A DNA stretch of 64,000 nt, from the NCBI RefSeq assembly GCF_902459645.1, contig NZ_CABPSK010000002.1:992001-1056000 (forward strand). Direction: 5' to 3'. Shown here piece after piece: positions 34,090-43,446 of this stretch; the first letter of the stretch is position 1; every line of letters begins with the position of its first letter. A model generated the notes under the pieces. It was not told where the DNA came from, made no database searches, and worked only from the letters and a program-made list of their open reading frames with translations. Made by a program: the position numbers and the translations under genes. The DNA comes from Pandoraea pneumonica (GTDB lineage: Bacteria > Pseudomonadota > Gammaproteobacteria > Burkholderiales > Burkholderiaceae).

Positions 34090-35307
34090 TCAGGCGTCGC
34101 GCAGCCAAGGCGTTTGCGACAGGCAGTTCTCTGCGCGCCAGCCATGCAGCCATTGCAGGGCGTCATAAAACTGCGTTTGCGTGCGGCCTTTCCAGAGCGA
34201 ATTACGCACCCAGCGATCCACGCCCTTGGCGTGATAAACGCGGCCCATATCGCGCGCGCCGTACAGCACGCGTGCCGTGCGCGGAATGCGCGCGTGTTCG
34301 TAGCGGCGGAACGCGTCAACGAAGTCGCCCTTGGCGGCTTCATACGCGGCGCCGAGCGTGACGGCATCTTCGAGCGCCTGACATGCGCCCTGTGCGATGT
34401 ACTGCGTCATTGGGTGCGCGGCGTCGCCGAGGATGGTGGCGCGCCCGAAGCTCCATTGTTCGACCGGGTCACGATCCGCCGTGGCCCAACGGCGCCACGA
34501 GGTCGGACGGTCGAGCATCTGATGCGGCAGCGCGTCGATTCCCTCGAAATACGACAGCACTTCTTCCTTGCTGCCGTCGCGCACGCCCCAGACTTCCTGC
34601 TCGCGGCTGTGGAACGTCACCACGAGGTTGTATTGCTTACCGCCGCGCAACGGGTAGTGCACCAGATGGCAATGCGGCCCGGCCCACACCACGGGGGCGT
34701 TGACCTGCAAATCCTTCGGCATGTTCTCGACATCGACCACCGCGCGATACACGACATGGCCGGTTACGCGTGGCTCGTCACCGATGAGCGCGTCGCGTAC
34801 CGCGGACTTCACGCCGTCGCAGCCGATCACGGCATCGGCCGTATGGCGTTCGCCATGCTGGTCGATCACGGTGACGCCGTTATCGTCCTGCTCCAGCGAG
34901 ACGACGCGCGTTGCGGTCTTGAACTGGATCAGCGCATTGCGTTGCACGGCTTCCAGAATCGAGAGGTGAATGTCGGCGCGGTGAATCACAGCGTACGGGT
35001 TGCCGAAGCGCTCGCGATACGGTGCGCCGACGTCGACTTCTGCGATCACGCTACGGTCGATCGCGTCGCGCAAGGTGATGTGATCGGTGAACACCGAGCG
35101 TGCGCGCGCGGCGTCGCCGACACCCAAGGCGTCGAGGGCGGCAAACGCGTTGGCGGCAAGCTGGATGCCTGCGCCAATCTCGCCGATGGTTTCGGCTTGT
35201 TCGAGCAGCTCGATGCGCACGCCTTGATTCGCGAGGGCGAGCGCGGCGGCCAAACCGCCGATGCCGCCGCCGACGACGAGCGCTTTGGGTTGATGGGGTT
35301 GTGTCAT
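34090..35307 (-). CDS. mhbM: 3-hydroxybenzoate 6-monooxygenase
   Basis: A 405-residue single-component flavoprotein hydroxylase, converting 3-hydroxybenzoate to gentisate with NADH and O2. The N-terminal GGGIGGLAAALAL binds FAD, CDGVKSAVRD is the DG motif that touches both cofactors, and ILGDAAHPMTQYIAQGACQA is the GD motif. Length and sequence match MhbM/NagX/XlnD. It starts next to, and on the same strand as, maleylpyruvate isomerase, fumarylpyruvate hydrolase and gentisate dioxygenase, which settles the substrate. Confidence 0.92.
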   Translation of the reverse strand: MTQPHQPKALVVGGGIGGLAAALALANQGVRIELLEQAETIGEIGAGIQLAANAFAALDALGVGDAARARSVFTDHITLRDAIDRSVIAEVDVGAPYRERFGNPYAVIHRADIHLSILEAVQRNALIQFKTATRVVSLEQDDNGVTVIDQHGERHTADAVIGCDGVKSAVRDALIGDEPRVTGHVVYRAVVDVENMPKDLQVNAPVVWAGPHCHLVHYPLRGGKQYNLVVTFHSREQEVWGVRDGSKEEVLSYFEGIDALPHQMLDRPTSWRRWATADRDPVEQWSFGRATILGDAAHPMTQYIAQGACQALEDAVTLGAAYEAAKGDFVDAFRRYEHARIPRTARVLYGARDMGRVYHAKGVDRWVRNSLWKGRTQTQFYDALQWLHGWRAENCLSQTPWLRDA

Positions 35308-35353
35308 GGTTGTCTCCTACGGCCTCTTCTGCTGTCTTACTTAGCCGCCGATC

Positions 35354-35995
35354 TCACGCTGAAAAATCAGGCTGCTTATCAGGCGCTGCTGCTGCAAACG
35401 CTGGGTGCGCGCTCGCATGCTCGAATACGGCCACCGCACGCGGATACGGCGACAAGTCGCAACCCATGCGCCGGGCATTCGCGATTTGCGGCACGAGACA
35501 CACGTCGGCAAGCGTCGGCGCGTCGCCGAAGCACCACGCACCGTGGCCATGCTTTTCCAGCAGACGCTCCACGCCCGCCATGCCCTCGGCGATCCAGTGC
35601 TGATACCACGCGTCTTTCTGTTCCGGCGACAACCCGAGCGTGCCTTGCAGATATTTCAGAATCCGCAGGTTGTTGACCGGATGAATATCGCAACTGATGA
35701 GCGCGGACAATTCCAGCACGCGTGCGCGCGCTTCGACGTCTTGCGGCACCAGACGCGGCGTGGGGTACTTCGCGTCGAGGTAGTCGAGAATCGCCAGCGA
35801 CTGCCCGAGCGAGAAGTCGCCATCGACGATGGCAGGCACCACCGCCGACGGATTGACCTCGTCGACATACGTTTCAGCGCGATGTTCGCCGACGCGAATG
35901 TTCACCGGGATGGTGTCGAACGCCACGCCCTTGAGCGCCAGCGCAATGCGCACGCGGTACGACGTCGAGCTGTTGAAGAAGCTATAGAGCTGCAT
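35354..35995 (-). CDS. mhbI: Maleylpyruvate isomerase (zeta-class GST)
   Basis: A 213-residue glutathione-dependent isomerase, maleylpyruvate to fumarylpyruvate. The zeta-GST motif near the N terminus reads SSTSYRVRIALALKG, with Thr replacing the usual Cys of SSCSYRVRIAL. NPSAVVPAIVDGDF and LGQSLAILDYLD form the glutathione site. I start at ATG 35995 because MQLYSFFNSSTSYR is the family opening. It is 13 bp after the fumarylpyruvate hydrolase gene. The maleylacetoacetate isomerase of tyrosine degradation is an alternative, but the gentisate dioxygenase neighbour decides. Confidence 0.9.
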   Translation of the reverse strand: MQLYSFFNSSTSYRVRIALALKGVAFDTIPVNIRVGEHRAETYVDEVNPSAVVPAIVDGDFSLGQSLAILDYLDAKYPTPRLVPQDVEARARVLELSALISCDIHPVNNLRILKYLQGTLGLSPEQKDAWYQHWIAEGMAGVERLLEKHGHGAWCFGDAPTLADVCLVPQIANARRMGCDLSPYPRAVAVFEHASAHPAFAAAAPDKQPDFSA

Positions 35996-36008
35996 GACCG
36001 TACTTGCC

Positions 36009-36707
36009 TCAGACCACGGCGACGGTGATCTCGCCCAGACCTTCGACGGCCGTAACCATCGTCTCGCCTGCCTTGACCGGACCCACACCTTCCGGCGTGC
36101 CCGTGTAAATCAGATCGCCCGGTTCGAGACGGAAGAATTGCGAGAGATAAGACACCGTTTCCGCCACCGACCAGATCAGATGCGTGATGTCGCTCTTCTG
36201 CTTTTGTACGCCGTCGACGGTCAGCGAAATGGCTGCCTTTGCGATATGGCCGACGCTCGAGACCGGATGGATCGGGCCGATCGGCGCCGAGGCATCGAAC
36301 GCCTTGCCGATTTCCCACGGACGGCCCATTTCGCGCATCTTCATTTGCAGATCGCGGCGCGTCATGTCCAGACCGACGGCGTAGCCCCACACGTGTTCCA
36401 GTGCCTGCTCGAGCGGAATGTCGGAACCGGCCTTGCCGATGACGGCGACGAGTTCTGCTTCGTAGTGATAGTTGCTGGTTTGTGCCGGGTACTTCAATTC
36501 CAGCGTTTCACCGTAAGCGACCGGCAGCACGGCGTCGGCCGGCTTGCAGAAGAAGAACGGCGGTTCGCGGTCCGGATCGAAGCCCATTTCGCGGGCATGG
36601 GCGGCATAGTTGCGGCCCACGCAGTACACACGGCGCACGGCAAATTGATCGGTGCTGCCGACAACGGGAACGGCGACGGTGGCGGGCGGAGCGAAGACGA
36701 AAGACAT
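36009..36707 (-). CDS. mhbH: Fumarylpyruvate hydrolase (FAH family)
   Basis: A 232-residue metal-dependent hydrolase splitting fumarylpyruvate into fumarate and pyruvate. It opens with VYCVGRNYAAHAREMGFDPD, has the metal-binding NYHYEAELVAVIGK, the block WGYAVGLDMTRRDLQ and the closing LIYTGTPEGVGPV. This is the NagK/MhbH form of the fumarylacetoacetate hydrolase fold. The ATG is at 36707. It lies between gentisate dioxygenase (62 bp) and maleylpyruvate isomerase (13 bp). Confidence 0.92.
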   Translation of the reverse strand: MSFVFAPPATVAVPVVGSTDQFAVRRVYCVGRNYAAHAREMGFDPDREPPFFFCKPADAVLPVAYGETLELKYPAQTSNYHYEAELVAVIGKAGSDIPLEQALEHVWGYAVGLDMTRRDLQMKMREMGRPWEIGKAFDASAPIGPIHPVSSVGHIAKAAISLTVDGVQKQKSDITHLIWSVAETVSYLSQFFRLEPGDLIYTGTPEGVGPVKAGETMVTAVEGLGEITVAVV

Positions 36708-36769
36708 AGTGTTTGACTCGACGAAGAAATGGAAAAAGTGTCGTATGCGATGCGCAATCAGGGGCGTAA

Positions 36770-37807
36770 TCAGGTGCGGGATTCGCGCAGCAGATTCAGT
36801 GCGGTGAGCACCGGGCGGTCCGAGTAGCTGAACAGCACGGCGTCTTCCAGTGCGGCGAGTTGCACCGGTGCCCACGACGGCACGACGAAGTGATCGCGCG
36901 GCTCGAACTGGAATTGCTCGTCGCCGATGCGCACGGTGCCGCGCCCTTCGACCACCGAGAACACGGTGGCGTCGGTGCTGCGATAGGTCTTGCCTTGGAA
37001 ACCGGCGGGCAGGTACTGCATGAACGTCGCCATCGTCGGCATCGGCCAGCCGCCGGTGGCCGGGTTGACGTAGCGCAGCTTGATGCCGTCCCACGGGTCG
37101 AGTTCGCCATTGCGATACAGCGTGTCGAGGGCTTCGCGCGAGCGGGCATACGGGTAGCTGAAGATCGGCGACGTCGGATCGCTCACCTTATGACGCACCG
37201 GCAGCATGTTGAAACCGTAGCGCGCAAAGCTGTCGCCCTCGGGGCGCTGCACCGGTTGCTGCGACTCGGGGTAGTTCTCGGCAAAACCGGCATCGAAGTA
37301 CTGCACCAGCGGAATATCGAGACCGTCGAGCCAGACTACCGGCTCGCCGTCCATCGGGTTGCCGTGGTCATGCCACGTCCACGACGGCGTGATGATGAAG
37401 TCGCCCGGATGCATGGTGGTGCGCTCGCCATTCACGGCGGTCCACGCGCCGCTGCCTTCCACGATGAAGCGCAGCGCCGATTGGGTGTGACGATGGCTCG
37501 GCGCAATTTCGCCCGGCAAAATCAACTGCAAACCGGCGTAGAGCGAGCCCGTGATGCTAGACGAGCCCGGCGTGCCCGGGTTTTGCAGAATCAGCACACG
37601 ACGCACCGCTTCTTCAGCGCTGATGACGCGGCCGGCTTCCATCACCAGCGGGCGCACTTCGTTGTATTTCCAGATGGCGGGCACCACACGCGGGCGCGGC
37701 TGGGGCGGCACGAGGCTGTGCAGCGATTCCCACAGCGGGGCCATGTGGTTGCGGCCGATGTGTTCGTAATAAGCAGCGCGCTCGGCGCTGGGGGCGCGAT
37801 CGTTCAT
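36770..37807 (-). CDS. mhbD: Gentisate 1,2-dioxygenase
   Basis: A 345-residue Fe(II) bicupin dioxygenase opening gentisate to maleylpyruvate. The first cupin carries [16 protein letters not shown] (two metal His) and [11 protein letters not shown] (third His). The second cupin near the C terminus lacks the His cluster, as usual in this family. I start at ATG 37807, which has ggaga 5 bp upstream; an ATG at 37819 overlaps that ribosome site. First gene of the catabolic operon, divergent from its LysR regulator. Confidence 0.93.
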   Translation of the reverse strand: MNDRAPSAERAAYYEHIGRNHMAPLWESLHSLVPPQPRPRVVPAIWKYNEVRPLVMEAGRVISAEEAVRRVLILQNPGTPGSSSITGSLYAGLQLILPGEIAPSHRHTQSALRFIVEGSGAWTAVNGERTTMHPGDFIITPSWTWHDHGNPMDGEPVVWLDGLDIPLVQYFDAGFAENYPESQQPVQRPEGDSFARYGFNMLPVRHKVSDPTSPIFSYPYARSREALDTLYRNGELDPWDGIKLRYVNPATGGWPMPTMATFMQYLPAGFQGKTYRSTDATVFSVVEGRGTVRIGDEQFQFEPRDHFVVPSWAPVQLAALEDAVLFSYSDRPVLTALNLLRESRT

Positions 37808-37877
37808 GCGTGTCTCCATATGGATGTTCTTGGCTCGGTGGCCCGCTGGACGGGGCCCCGGTTGGTCTATGGATAGC

Positions 37878-37944
37878 GTTATACTCGGCGAGACATAACT
37901 TATGAAATGAAAAAATCATCGGATCCATACGAAAAAACGTATGG
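37878..37944. promoter_or_regulatory. LysR operator region of the gentisate operon
   Basis: ccatacg-a6-cgtatgg (37925-37944) is a perfect dyad containing ATAC-N8-GTAT, close to the ATAC-N7-GTAT core recognised by many catabolic LysR proteins. A second dyad, gttat-N12-ataac (37878-37899), lies nearer the dioxygenase gene. They fall in the 191-bp divergent interval, fitting a recognition and an activation site. Confidence 0.55.
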
Positions 37945-37998
37945 CTCGGTGACTTGAATTTCGATTGAAAGGCACCCGCCGGTGCCCGGAGACTGCGC

Positions 37999-38949
37999 AT
38001 GGATTGGACCCATCGCCTGCGGCTGCGCAACCTGCAAATGCTGCTGACCCTTGCTGAGACGGGCAACATGAGCCAATCGGCGGCGCTGCTCAACACGACG
38101 CAGCCCGGCTTGTCGAAGTGGCTCAAGGATCTGGAAGACGATATCGGCCTGCCGCTGTTCGAGCGTCAGGCGCGCGGTTTGCGTCCGACGGCCTACGGGG
38201 AAGCCCTGATCGAACACGCCCGCCGAATCGAGGCGCAACTCGATACGGCACGCGACGATCTCGATGCCATGCGCGAAGGCGGCAGTGGATTGGTCGCTAT
38301 CGGAACGTCGGGGGCCTCGTCGGCAGATACGGTGCCGCTGGCCGTGTTGCTGCTGTTACAGCGCATGCCGCGGGTACAGGCGCGTGTGATCGAAAACACG
38401 ATGGACCGGCTGATGAATCAGTTGGCGCACAGCGAAATCGACATCGTGGTGGGGCGCTCAGCACCGGAATTGCAGGATCGCACCGTGCGCGCCGAAGCGC
38501 TTTATCTCGAACCGCTGCACTTCGTGGCGCGCGCGCGTCACCCGGTGTTCTCGCTCGATCAGGTGGATTGGCCGGACATGCAGCGCTATCGCTGGGTAGT
38601 GTGGCCGCGAGGCACGCCGATTCGCAATGCGTTGGAGGCAGCGCTTGCCGAGGCTGGTTACCCGTTGCCGAGCGATACGGTCGAATCGAATTCCACGATT
38701 CTCAACCTCACGCTGCTCAACAACAGCGACATGATCGGCTTGGCATCGCATCGCACGGCAAGCCGATTGCAAGCGCTTGGCGCGTTGCGCATCGTGCCGC
38801 TGCGCTTAGCGGGGTTCGGGGCGATTTCGATGTATTGGCGTGACGACGGCGCGAACCGCGCGGCAGTGGTTGCTGCGCTCGATTGTCTGCGCAGTGCCGC
38901 GAATCGTTCGCTAGGCGACGCCGTCGCTGGGATAGAGAGCGACGGCTGA
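37999..38949 (+). CDS. mhbR: LysR-type regulator of the gentisate operon
   Basis: A 316-residue LysR regulator. The winged helix (about 8-65) contains MSQSAALLNTTQPGLSKWLK; the effector domain follows from about 92 (GLVAIGTSGASSADTVPLAV). Divergent transcription from gentisate dioxygenase with an ATAC/GTAT dyad in between makes it the presumed activator responding to 3-hydroxybenzoate or gentisate. It ends 12 bp from the convergent GntR gene. Confidence 0.85.
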   Translation: MDWTHRLRLRNLQMLLTLAETGNMSQSAALLNTTQPGLSKWLKDLEDDIGLPLFERQARGLRPTAYGEALIEHARRIEAQLDTARDDLDAMREGGSGLVAIGTSGASSADTVPLAVLLLLQRMPRVQARVIENTMDRLMNQLAHSEIDIVVGRSAPELQDRTVRAEALYLEPLHFVARARHPVFSLDQVDWPDMQRYRWVVWPRGTPIRNALEAALAEAGYPLPSDTVESNSTILNLTLLNNSDMIGLASHRTASRLQALGALRIVPLRLAGFGAISMYWRDDGANRAAVVAALDCLRSAANRSLGDAVAGIESDG

Positions 38950-38961
38950 TCTCAACTTGCC

Positions 38962-39708
38962 TCAACCTGCCGGGGCGACGCGCCTGCGGCGCAAAGAGGC
39001 GAGGTGCGCGGCCATCGCGTTCGATGCCGCGACGCTGTCTTTCGCTTCGATAGCTTCGAGCACCGCCTGATGCTCGTCTTGCGTGTGGGGCAGATCGCCG
39101 GGCGCGAGCACGCGCAACTTCCACAGCCGCGCCGAGCGTTCGTGCAACGACCGCATGATGTCGGTCAGTGCGCTATTGCCTGCCGCTTCGGCAATGACCG
39201 CGTGAAAATCGTGATCGATCTGCATGAACCGGTCGCGGTCATCGTCGCGATTCAGTTCACTGGAGGCATCGAGCAGTGCTCGCATGCGCGCGAGTTGTTC
39301 GTCGGTGCGACGCTGCGCCGCGAGGGCCGCGACATTCGCCTCGACGGCCCAACGCGCTTCGAGCAGATCGAGAATCTCGTCCATCGATTCGCGACGAATC
39401 TGCAAGCCCTTGCGCGGAATGATGTCGATCAGTCCTTCGAGCTTCAGGCGTTGAATCGCATGGTGAACCGGCGAGCGGCTAAAGCCAATGAGCTCGCAAA
39501 TCATCAACTCGTTGAAGAACTGGCCGGGGCCGAATTCGAGCGACAGAATGCGGCGTTTGATTTCGTCGTAAGCCTGTTCGGCGAGCGACGGCCCCTTGCG
39601 AATGCGCGTCGAGGCATTGCCGTTCACATCGCGTGACGGCGCGGCGCGCGAAGCCCGGACCGGTTGCGAAGCGCTTGCCGTTGCTGGCATCTCTTTAAAG
39701 CTTTTCAT
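38962..39708 (-). CDS. GntR-family regulator with FCD domain
   Basis: A 248-residue regulator. An N-terminal Ser/Ala-rich tail (1-38) precedes the winged helix (about 40-100, ELMICELIGFSRSPVHHAIQ) and the helical FCD domain (about 110-230). The start at 39708 has ggaaag upstream. It is divergent from the ABC-transporter/ring-cleavage operon starting at 40317, which it probably represses until an inducer binds. Confidence 0.85.
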   Translation of the reverse strand: MKSFKEMPATASASQPVRASRAAPSRDVNGNASTRIRKGPSLAEQAYDEIKRRILSLEFGPGQFFNELMICELIGFSRSPVHHAIQRLKLEGLIDIIPRKGLQIRRESMDEILDLLEARWAVEANVAALAAQRRTDEQLARMRALLDASSELNRDDDRDRFMQIDHDFHAVIAEAAGNSALTDIMRSLHERSARLWKLRVLAPGDLPHTQDEHQAVLEAIEAKDSVAASNAMAAHLASLRRRRVAPAG

Positions 39709-40316
39709 CGACTCTTTCCAACGGAATGACGCCTGCGGGGCACGGCAGCGGCGTGTGGCTTCGAACGCTTTGGCGTGAGGCAGATCGCAAACCGAGCCAA
39801 CGCGATCGAGCGGCGTACGTCGTGCCAGATAACGATGGCTTCGGCAAAGCGCATACGCACGCTTCGCATCGCTGTTAGGGCGTCGGCCACGACAGGCTGC
39901 GCGCATTCTATCGCAGCGTCGTCCGCCCGCTGCCGAGGCCCGCGTGTATTGGGTGATGTCGCGACCGGCACGGCGGCGCAAGCTCGCAGCGAGGCTGCGC
40001 AAACTCCCGCTGCCCGCAACCGCCGCGTGAGCAGACCAACCGCCGCGCGACGACACCAACGCGTAGTGCAACGGACTGCGCTGCGAACGTACAGAAACCT
40101 CATCGACGCTTCCCTATGACCGGCGACTTCGCCATCAATAATTTTTCGGTTGCAATTCTGTAACATATCACACAACATTTCACCAACTATATTACGACCC
40201 GCAAGCGCACACAACTGCTTTTCTGGGGAGTGTGAAGGGTGAAGGTCAACCCGCGGCTGGGGCGTGAGCATTGGCGTGCAAGTGTCATCGGCTGGTATCT
40301 CCTTGGGAGTCGGGTA
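39709..40316. promoter_or_regulatory. Long divergent region, no supported gene
   Basis: This 608-bp gap carries open frames on both strands, none with a recognisable domain. The last part (about 40130-40195) is distinctly AT-rich and is where a promoter for the rightward operon would lie. I find no strong dyad or hairpin. A decayed gene cannot be excluded. Confidence 0.35.
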
Positions 40317-41348
40317 ATGGCAACGAACAGCAAGCGTCGGCAGGTCGTACAGGCGATCGGAGCAGCAACTGTCGGGTGGATGGCGGGGCAGTGGGGCAGC
40401 GCGCAGGCGCAGAACAAGCCCCCCGGCGAACTCACGCTGTCGCTCGATTTCACCGCGCTCGGGCGTCACGCGCCGTGGTACGTCGCGTTAGGCAAGGGGT
40501 ACTTCAAGCAAGCGGGTCTGAACGTCAAGATCGTGCCGGGGCAGGGAACGGCACAAGCCATTCAGGCGCTCGAATCGGGCATCGCACAGTTTGCGTTTTC
40601 CGACGTGGTATCGCTGGCCCTGGCACGGGCACGCGGCGCTAGCAGCGCACGCTTCGTCGCGATGAACTACCAGAGCGCCCCCTACGCCGTCTTCTCGCTG
40701 GCATCTGGCGCCAACGCGGGCACCCCCGACAAGCTCACGGGCCTCGAAGTCGCGAGCGGCGCAGGCAGCTTCTCGCCGAAAGTGATTCAGGGCTTCATGA
40801 AGCAGCACAAGCTCGACCCGGGGTCGATCAAGTTCGTCAACGTCGACGGCTCGGCGCGCGTGAGCATGCTGCTCAGCAAGAAAGTCCCGGCCATCGAGAA
40901 CTTCATCTTCAGTCAGGTCGGTATCGAGAAAGTGCTGCCGCCGGGACAACTCACCACACTGCTGCTCGCGGCCAACGGGCTCGAGTTGTATGCCAACGGT
41001 CTGCTGGTGAAAGACGAAATGATCAAAGCACAGCCCGATACCGTGCGTGCCTTCGTCAAAGCGGCCATGCAGGGCTGGCGCGACACGCTGGCCGACCCGG
41101 AAGGCGCGGCCAACGTCATGGCCAATTACGTGCCGGGGCTCAATCACGACGTCGCCGTCGGCGAAATCAAGTTGCTGGGCACGTTGGCGCAGAGCCCGGC
41201 CACGCAGCAAAACGGGCTTGGCTGGATCGACGCCGATCGCATGACGCGCAGCCTCGACTTCATCGCGCAGAACATCGGCATTACCGGCAAAGCGCCCAGC
41301 GCGGCCGAGCTTTACACGACCGAGTTTCTGCCGAAGGTGGGCGCATGA
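40317..41348 (+). CDS. ABC transporter substrate-binding protein (NMT1/SsuA type)
   Basis: A 343-residue periplasmic binding protein. The N-terminus (SKRRQVVQAIGAATVGWMAG, ending AQAQN) is a signal peptide with a weak Tat-like twin-arginine. The body has the NMT1/THI5 fold opening LTLSLDFTALGRHAPWYVAL and KGYFKQAGLNVKIVPGQGTA. Relatives bind taurine, pyrimidine precursors or aromatic acids. The ATG at 40317 has gggagtcggg in front. It begins the nine-gene operon, so it probably captures that pathway's substrate. Confidence 0.88.
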   Translation: MATNSKRRQVVQAIGAATVGWMAGQWGSAQAQNKPPGELTLSLDFTALGRHAPWYVALGKGYFKQAGLNVKIVPGQGTAQAIQALESGIAQFAFSDVVSLALARARGASSARFVAMNYQSAPYAVFSLASGANAGTPDKLTGLEVASGAGSFSPKVIQGFMKQHKLDPGSIKFVNVDGSARVSMLLSKKVPAIENFIFSQVGIEKVLPPGQLTTLLLAANGLELYANGLLVKDEMIKAQPDTVRAFVKAAMQGWRDTLADPEGAANVMANYVPGLNHDVAVGEIKLLGTLAQSPATQQNGLGWIDADRMTRSLDFIAQNIGITGKAPSAAELYTTEFLPKVGA

Positions 41349-42181
41349 ACGCACCTCGCGACGCCGCGCATGCCATTGCGTCTCAAGCTGGCGCGGCTCC
41401 CGCTGCTCAACCGTTTGCCGAAATCGAAGGCGTCAGCAAGGTCTATCCACCGCGCGGCAAGAATGCGCAGACTGTCGCGCTGGAAAGTGTGAGCTGTAGT
41501 TTCGAAGCCGGACAACTCGTCGCACTGCTCGGCCCCAGCGGCTGCGGCAAGACCACACTGCTGCGCATCGTTGCCGGGCTCACACGCCCGACGACGGGCG
41601 TGGTGCGCATCGACGGGCAGCCCATCACGGGTGCGCAGCGCGACTTCGGCATCGTGTTCCAGAGCGCGAATTTGATGCCGTGGCGCAACGTGCTGACCAA
41701 CGTGTTGTTTCCGATGGAAATCCTCGGACGCGCCGACGCTGCCGCGAAAGCACGAGCGCGCGAATTGCTTGAGCTGGTTGGGCTGGCGGCATTCGCCGAT
41801 GCCCGGCCGCATGAGCTCTCCGGCGGGATGCAGCAGCGTGTGGCGCTGTGCCGTGCGCTGATTCACGCGCCGCGACTGCTGCTGATGGATGAGCCCTTCG
41901 GCGCGCTCGACGACTTCACGCGCATGGAGATGCACGACTTACTGCTGAACGTGCGCGAGCACACCCGCGCAGCAGTGATGTTCGTCACGCACAGCATTTC
42001 CGAGGCGATCTATCTCTCCGATCAGGTGCTGGTGTTCAGCCGCCGCCCCGCCAAGATTGCCGAGCGCATCGACATCGATCTGCCGTATCCGCGCACGCAG
42101 GAAATGCGTTTCACATCGCAATTCACCGCATACGAACGTCATGCGAGCGCGTCGCTGGGAGTCGTGAAATGTCAAAAATGA
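41345..42181 (+). CDS. ABC transporter ATP-binding protein (TauB/SsuB type)
   Basis: A 278-residue ATPase. Walker A is GPSGCGKTT, the signature LSGGMQQRVALCRAL, Walker B LLLMDEPFGALDD, and the switch His is in FVTHSISEAIYLSD. Its ATG overlaps the stop of the binding-protein gene by 4 bp, indicating translational coupling. It energises import through the permease encoded next. Confidence 0.92.
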   Translation: MNAPRDAAHAIASQAGAAPAAQPFAEIEGVSKVYPPRGKNAQTVALESVSCSFEAGQLVALLGPSGCGKTTLLRIVAGLTRPTTGVVRIDGQPITGAQRDFGIVFQSANLMPWRNVLTNVLFPMEILGRADAAAKARARELLELVGLAAFADARPHELSGGMQQRVALCRALIHAPRLLLMDEPFGALDDFTRMEMHDLLLNVREHTRAAVMFVTHSISEAIYLSDQVLVFSRRPAKIAERIDIDLPYPRTQEMRFTSQFTAYERHASASLGVVKCQK

Positions 42182-42939
42182 ATTTGCGCGCGGTGGCCTA
42201 TCCAGCATTGGGCATCGCAGTCGTCATCGTGCTCTGGCAAGCCTACGTCACGATGTTTCACGTACCGATCGCGGTACTGCCCACACCGGCCCAGATTGCG
42301 CAGTCGTTCATCGAAGATCGCGCGGCACTCGTCTCGCAGGGATGGGTGACGTTGCAGGAATGCGTCTACGGCTTCGGGCTCGCGTTCATCGTGGGCGTGC
42401 CCATCGCTTTCATCATCGCGAACTCGCCCGTCCTCAACCGTATGTTCTACCCGCTGCTGATCGCGATGCAGTCGGTGCCTAAGGTGGCGCTCGCGCCGAT
42501 CATTCTCGTGTGGCTCGGGACGGGCATCGAATCGAAGCTGGCGCTCGTATGGCTGGTGGCGTTTTTCCCCATCGTGGTCGATACCGCAGCCGGGCTGCGC
42601 ACCACACCCGTGAGCCTGCTTGAACTCGCGACATCGCTGCGCGCGACCCGTATGCAAATCTTCACCAAGATTCAGATGCCTGCGGCGCTGCCGCACATCG
42701 TCTCGGGCGCGAAGATCGCGGTGACGCTCGCTGTCATCGGTGCCGTGATCGGTGAATTCGTGGGAAGCAACGAGGGACTTGGCAATTTGCTGCTCGTGGC
42801 GAATTCGCAGATCAACACGCCGCTCGCGTTTGCCGCGCTGATCTCGCTCGCCATTCTCGGCCTCGGGCTGTACGGCGCAGTGGCGCTCATCGAAGTGGCG
42901 CTGCGCCCGTGGCTGCCGCATACCGCAGAGGCTGCATAA
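42169..42939 (+). CDS. ABC transporter permease (TauC/SsuC type)
   Basis: A 256-residue inner-membrane permease with about six helices and the EAA-like loop ELATSLRATRMQIFTKIQMP; EFVGSNEGLGNLL follows near the end. It overlaps the ATPase gene by 13 bp. Only one permease is present, as usual for taurine/nitrate-type importers that act as homodimers. Confidence 0.92.
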   Translation: MSKMNLRAVAYPALGIAVVIVLWQAYVTMFHVPIAVLPTPAQIAQSFIEDRAALVSQGWVTLQECVYGFGLAFIVGVPIAFIIANSPVLNRMFYPLLIAMQSVPKVALAPIILVWLGTGIESKLALVWLVAFFPIVVDTAAGLRTTPVSLLELATSLRATRMQIFTKIQMPAALPHIVSGAKIAVTLAVIGAVIGEFVGSNEGLGNLLLVANSQINTPLAFAALISLAILGLGLYGAVALIEVALRPWLPHTAEAA

Positions 42940-43023
42940 CCGGAAAACCCCGCGACACCCCGCGAAAGATTACGCATCAACACAAGCGCCGGCGCGCCGA
43001 CGCGTCATACAGGGAGAGGTTCT

Positions 43024-43446
43024 ATGAGCAGTGAAGATCGCCAGTCCGCACCCGCCGGTGCCCCGATGCCCTCGCTTGCCGAGATCCTGCTGCACAGTGA
43101 AGCGATGCCGTGGCGCGACAAGTCGCTCGCGGGCATTGCCGAAAAGATGTTCTGGCGCGACGAGGAGACGGGCGCGTCCATCGCGCTCATCAAGTTCGCG
43201 AAAGGCGCGGGCATTCCCGCACCGCATTCGCACGCCTCGAACCAGTTCATGTACTGCCTGAGCGGCAAGTACGAGTACACCTCGACGGGCGTGACGCTGC
43301 TGCCGGGCAGCTTCTACTGCAACCCGAAGGGCAACGTGCACGGCCCGACGCTCGCGCACGAGGAAACCATCGTTGTCGAGATCTACGACGGGCCGCATTA
43401 CCCGCAAAAGCCCGATTGGTACACGGACGAGCGCGATGCCCATTGA
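43024..43446 (+). CDS. Cupin-domain protein
   Basis: A 140-residue single-domain cupin. PAPHSHASNQFMYCLSGKYE supplies two His and a downstream Gln; GNVHGPT supplies another His, so a metal site is likely. The shape recalls ChrR-like and small dioxygenase cupins, but no reaction can be assigned. It lies in the middle of the operon and overlaps the dehydrogenase gene by 11 bp. gggagagg precedes its ATG. Confidence 0.8.
   Translation: MSSEDRQSAPAGAPMPSLAEILLHSEAMPWRDKSLAGIAEKMFWRDEETGASIALIKFAKGAGIPAPHSHASNQFMYCLSGKYEYTSTGVTLLPGSFYCNPKGNVHGPTLAHEETIVVEIYDGPHYPQKPDWYTDERDAH

Noticed and set aside
33865-35676. 603-codon plus-strand frame across the permease leader, 3-hydroxybenzoate hydroxylase and isomerase genes
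   Set aside because: Antisense to recognisable enzymes, with Arg/His/Ala-rich composition typical of shadow frames in GC-rich DNA.
39709-40316. A small gene in the gap before the ABC operon
   Set aside because: Several frames of 80-250 codons exist but none has a domain, a ribosome site or sensible composition.
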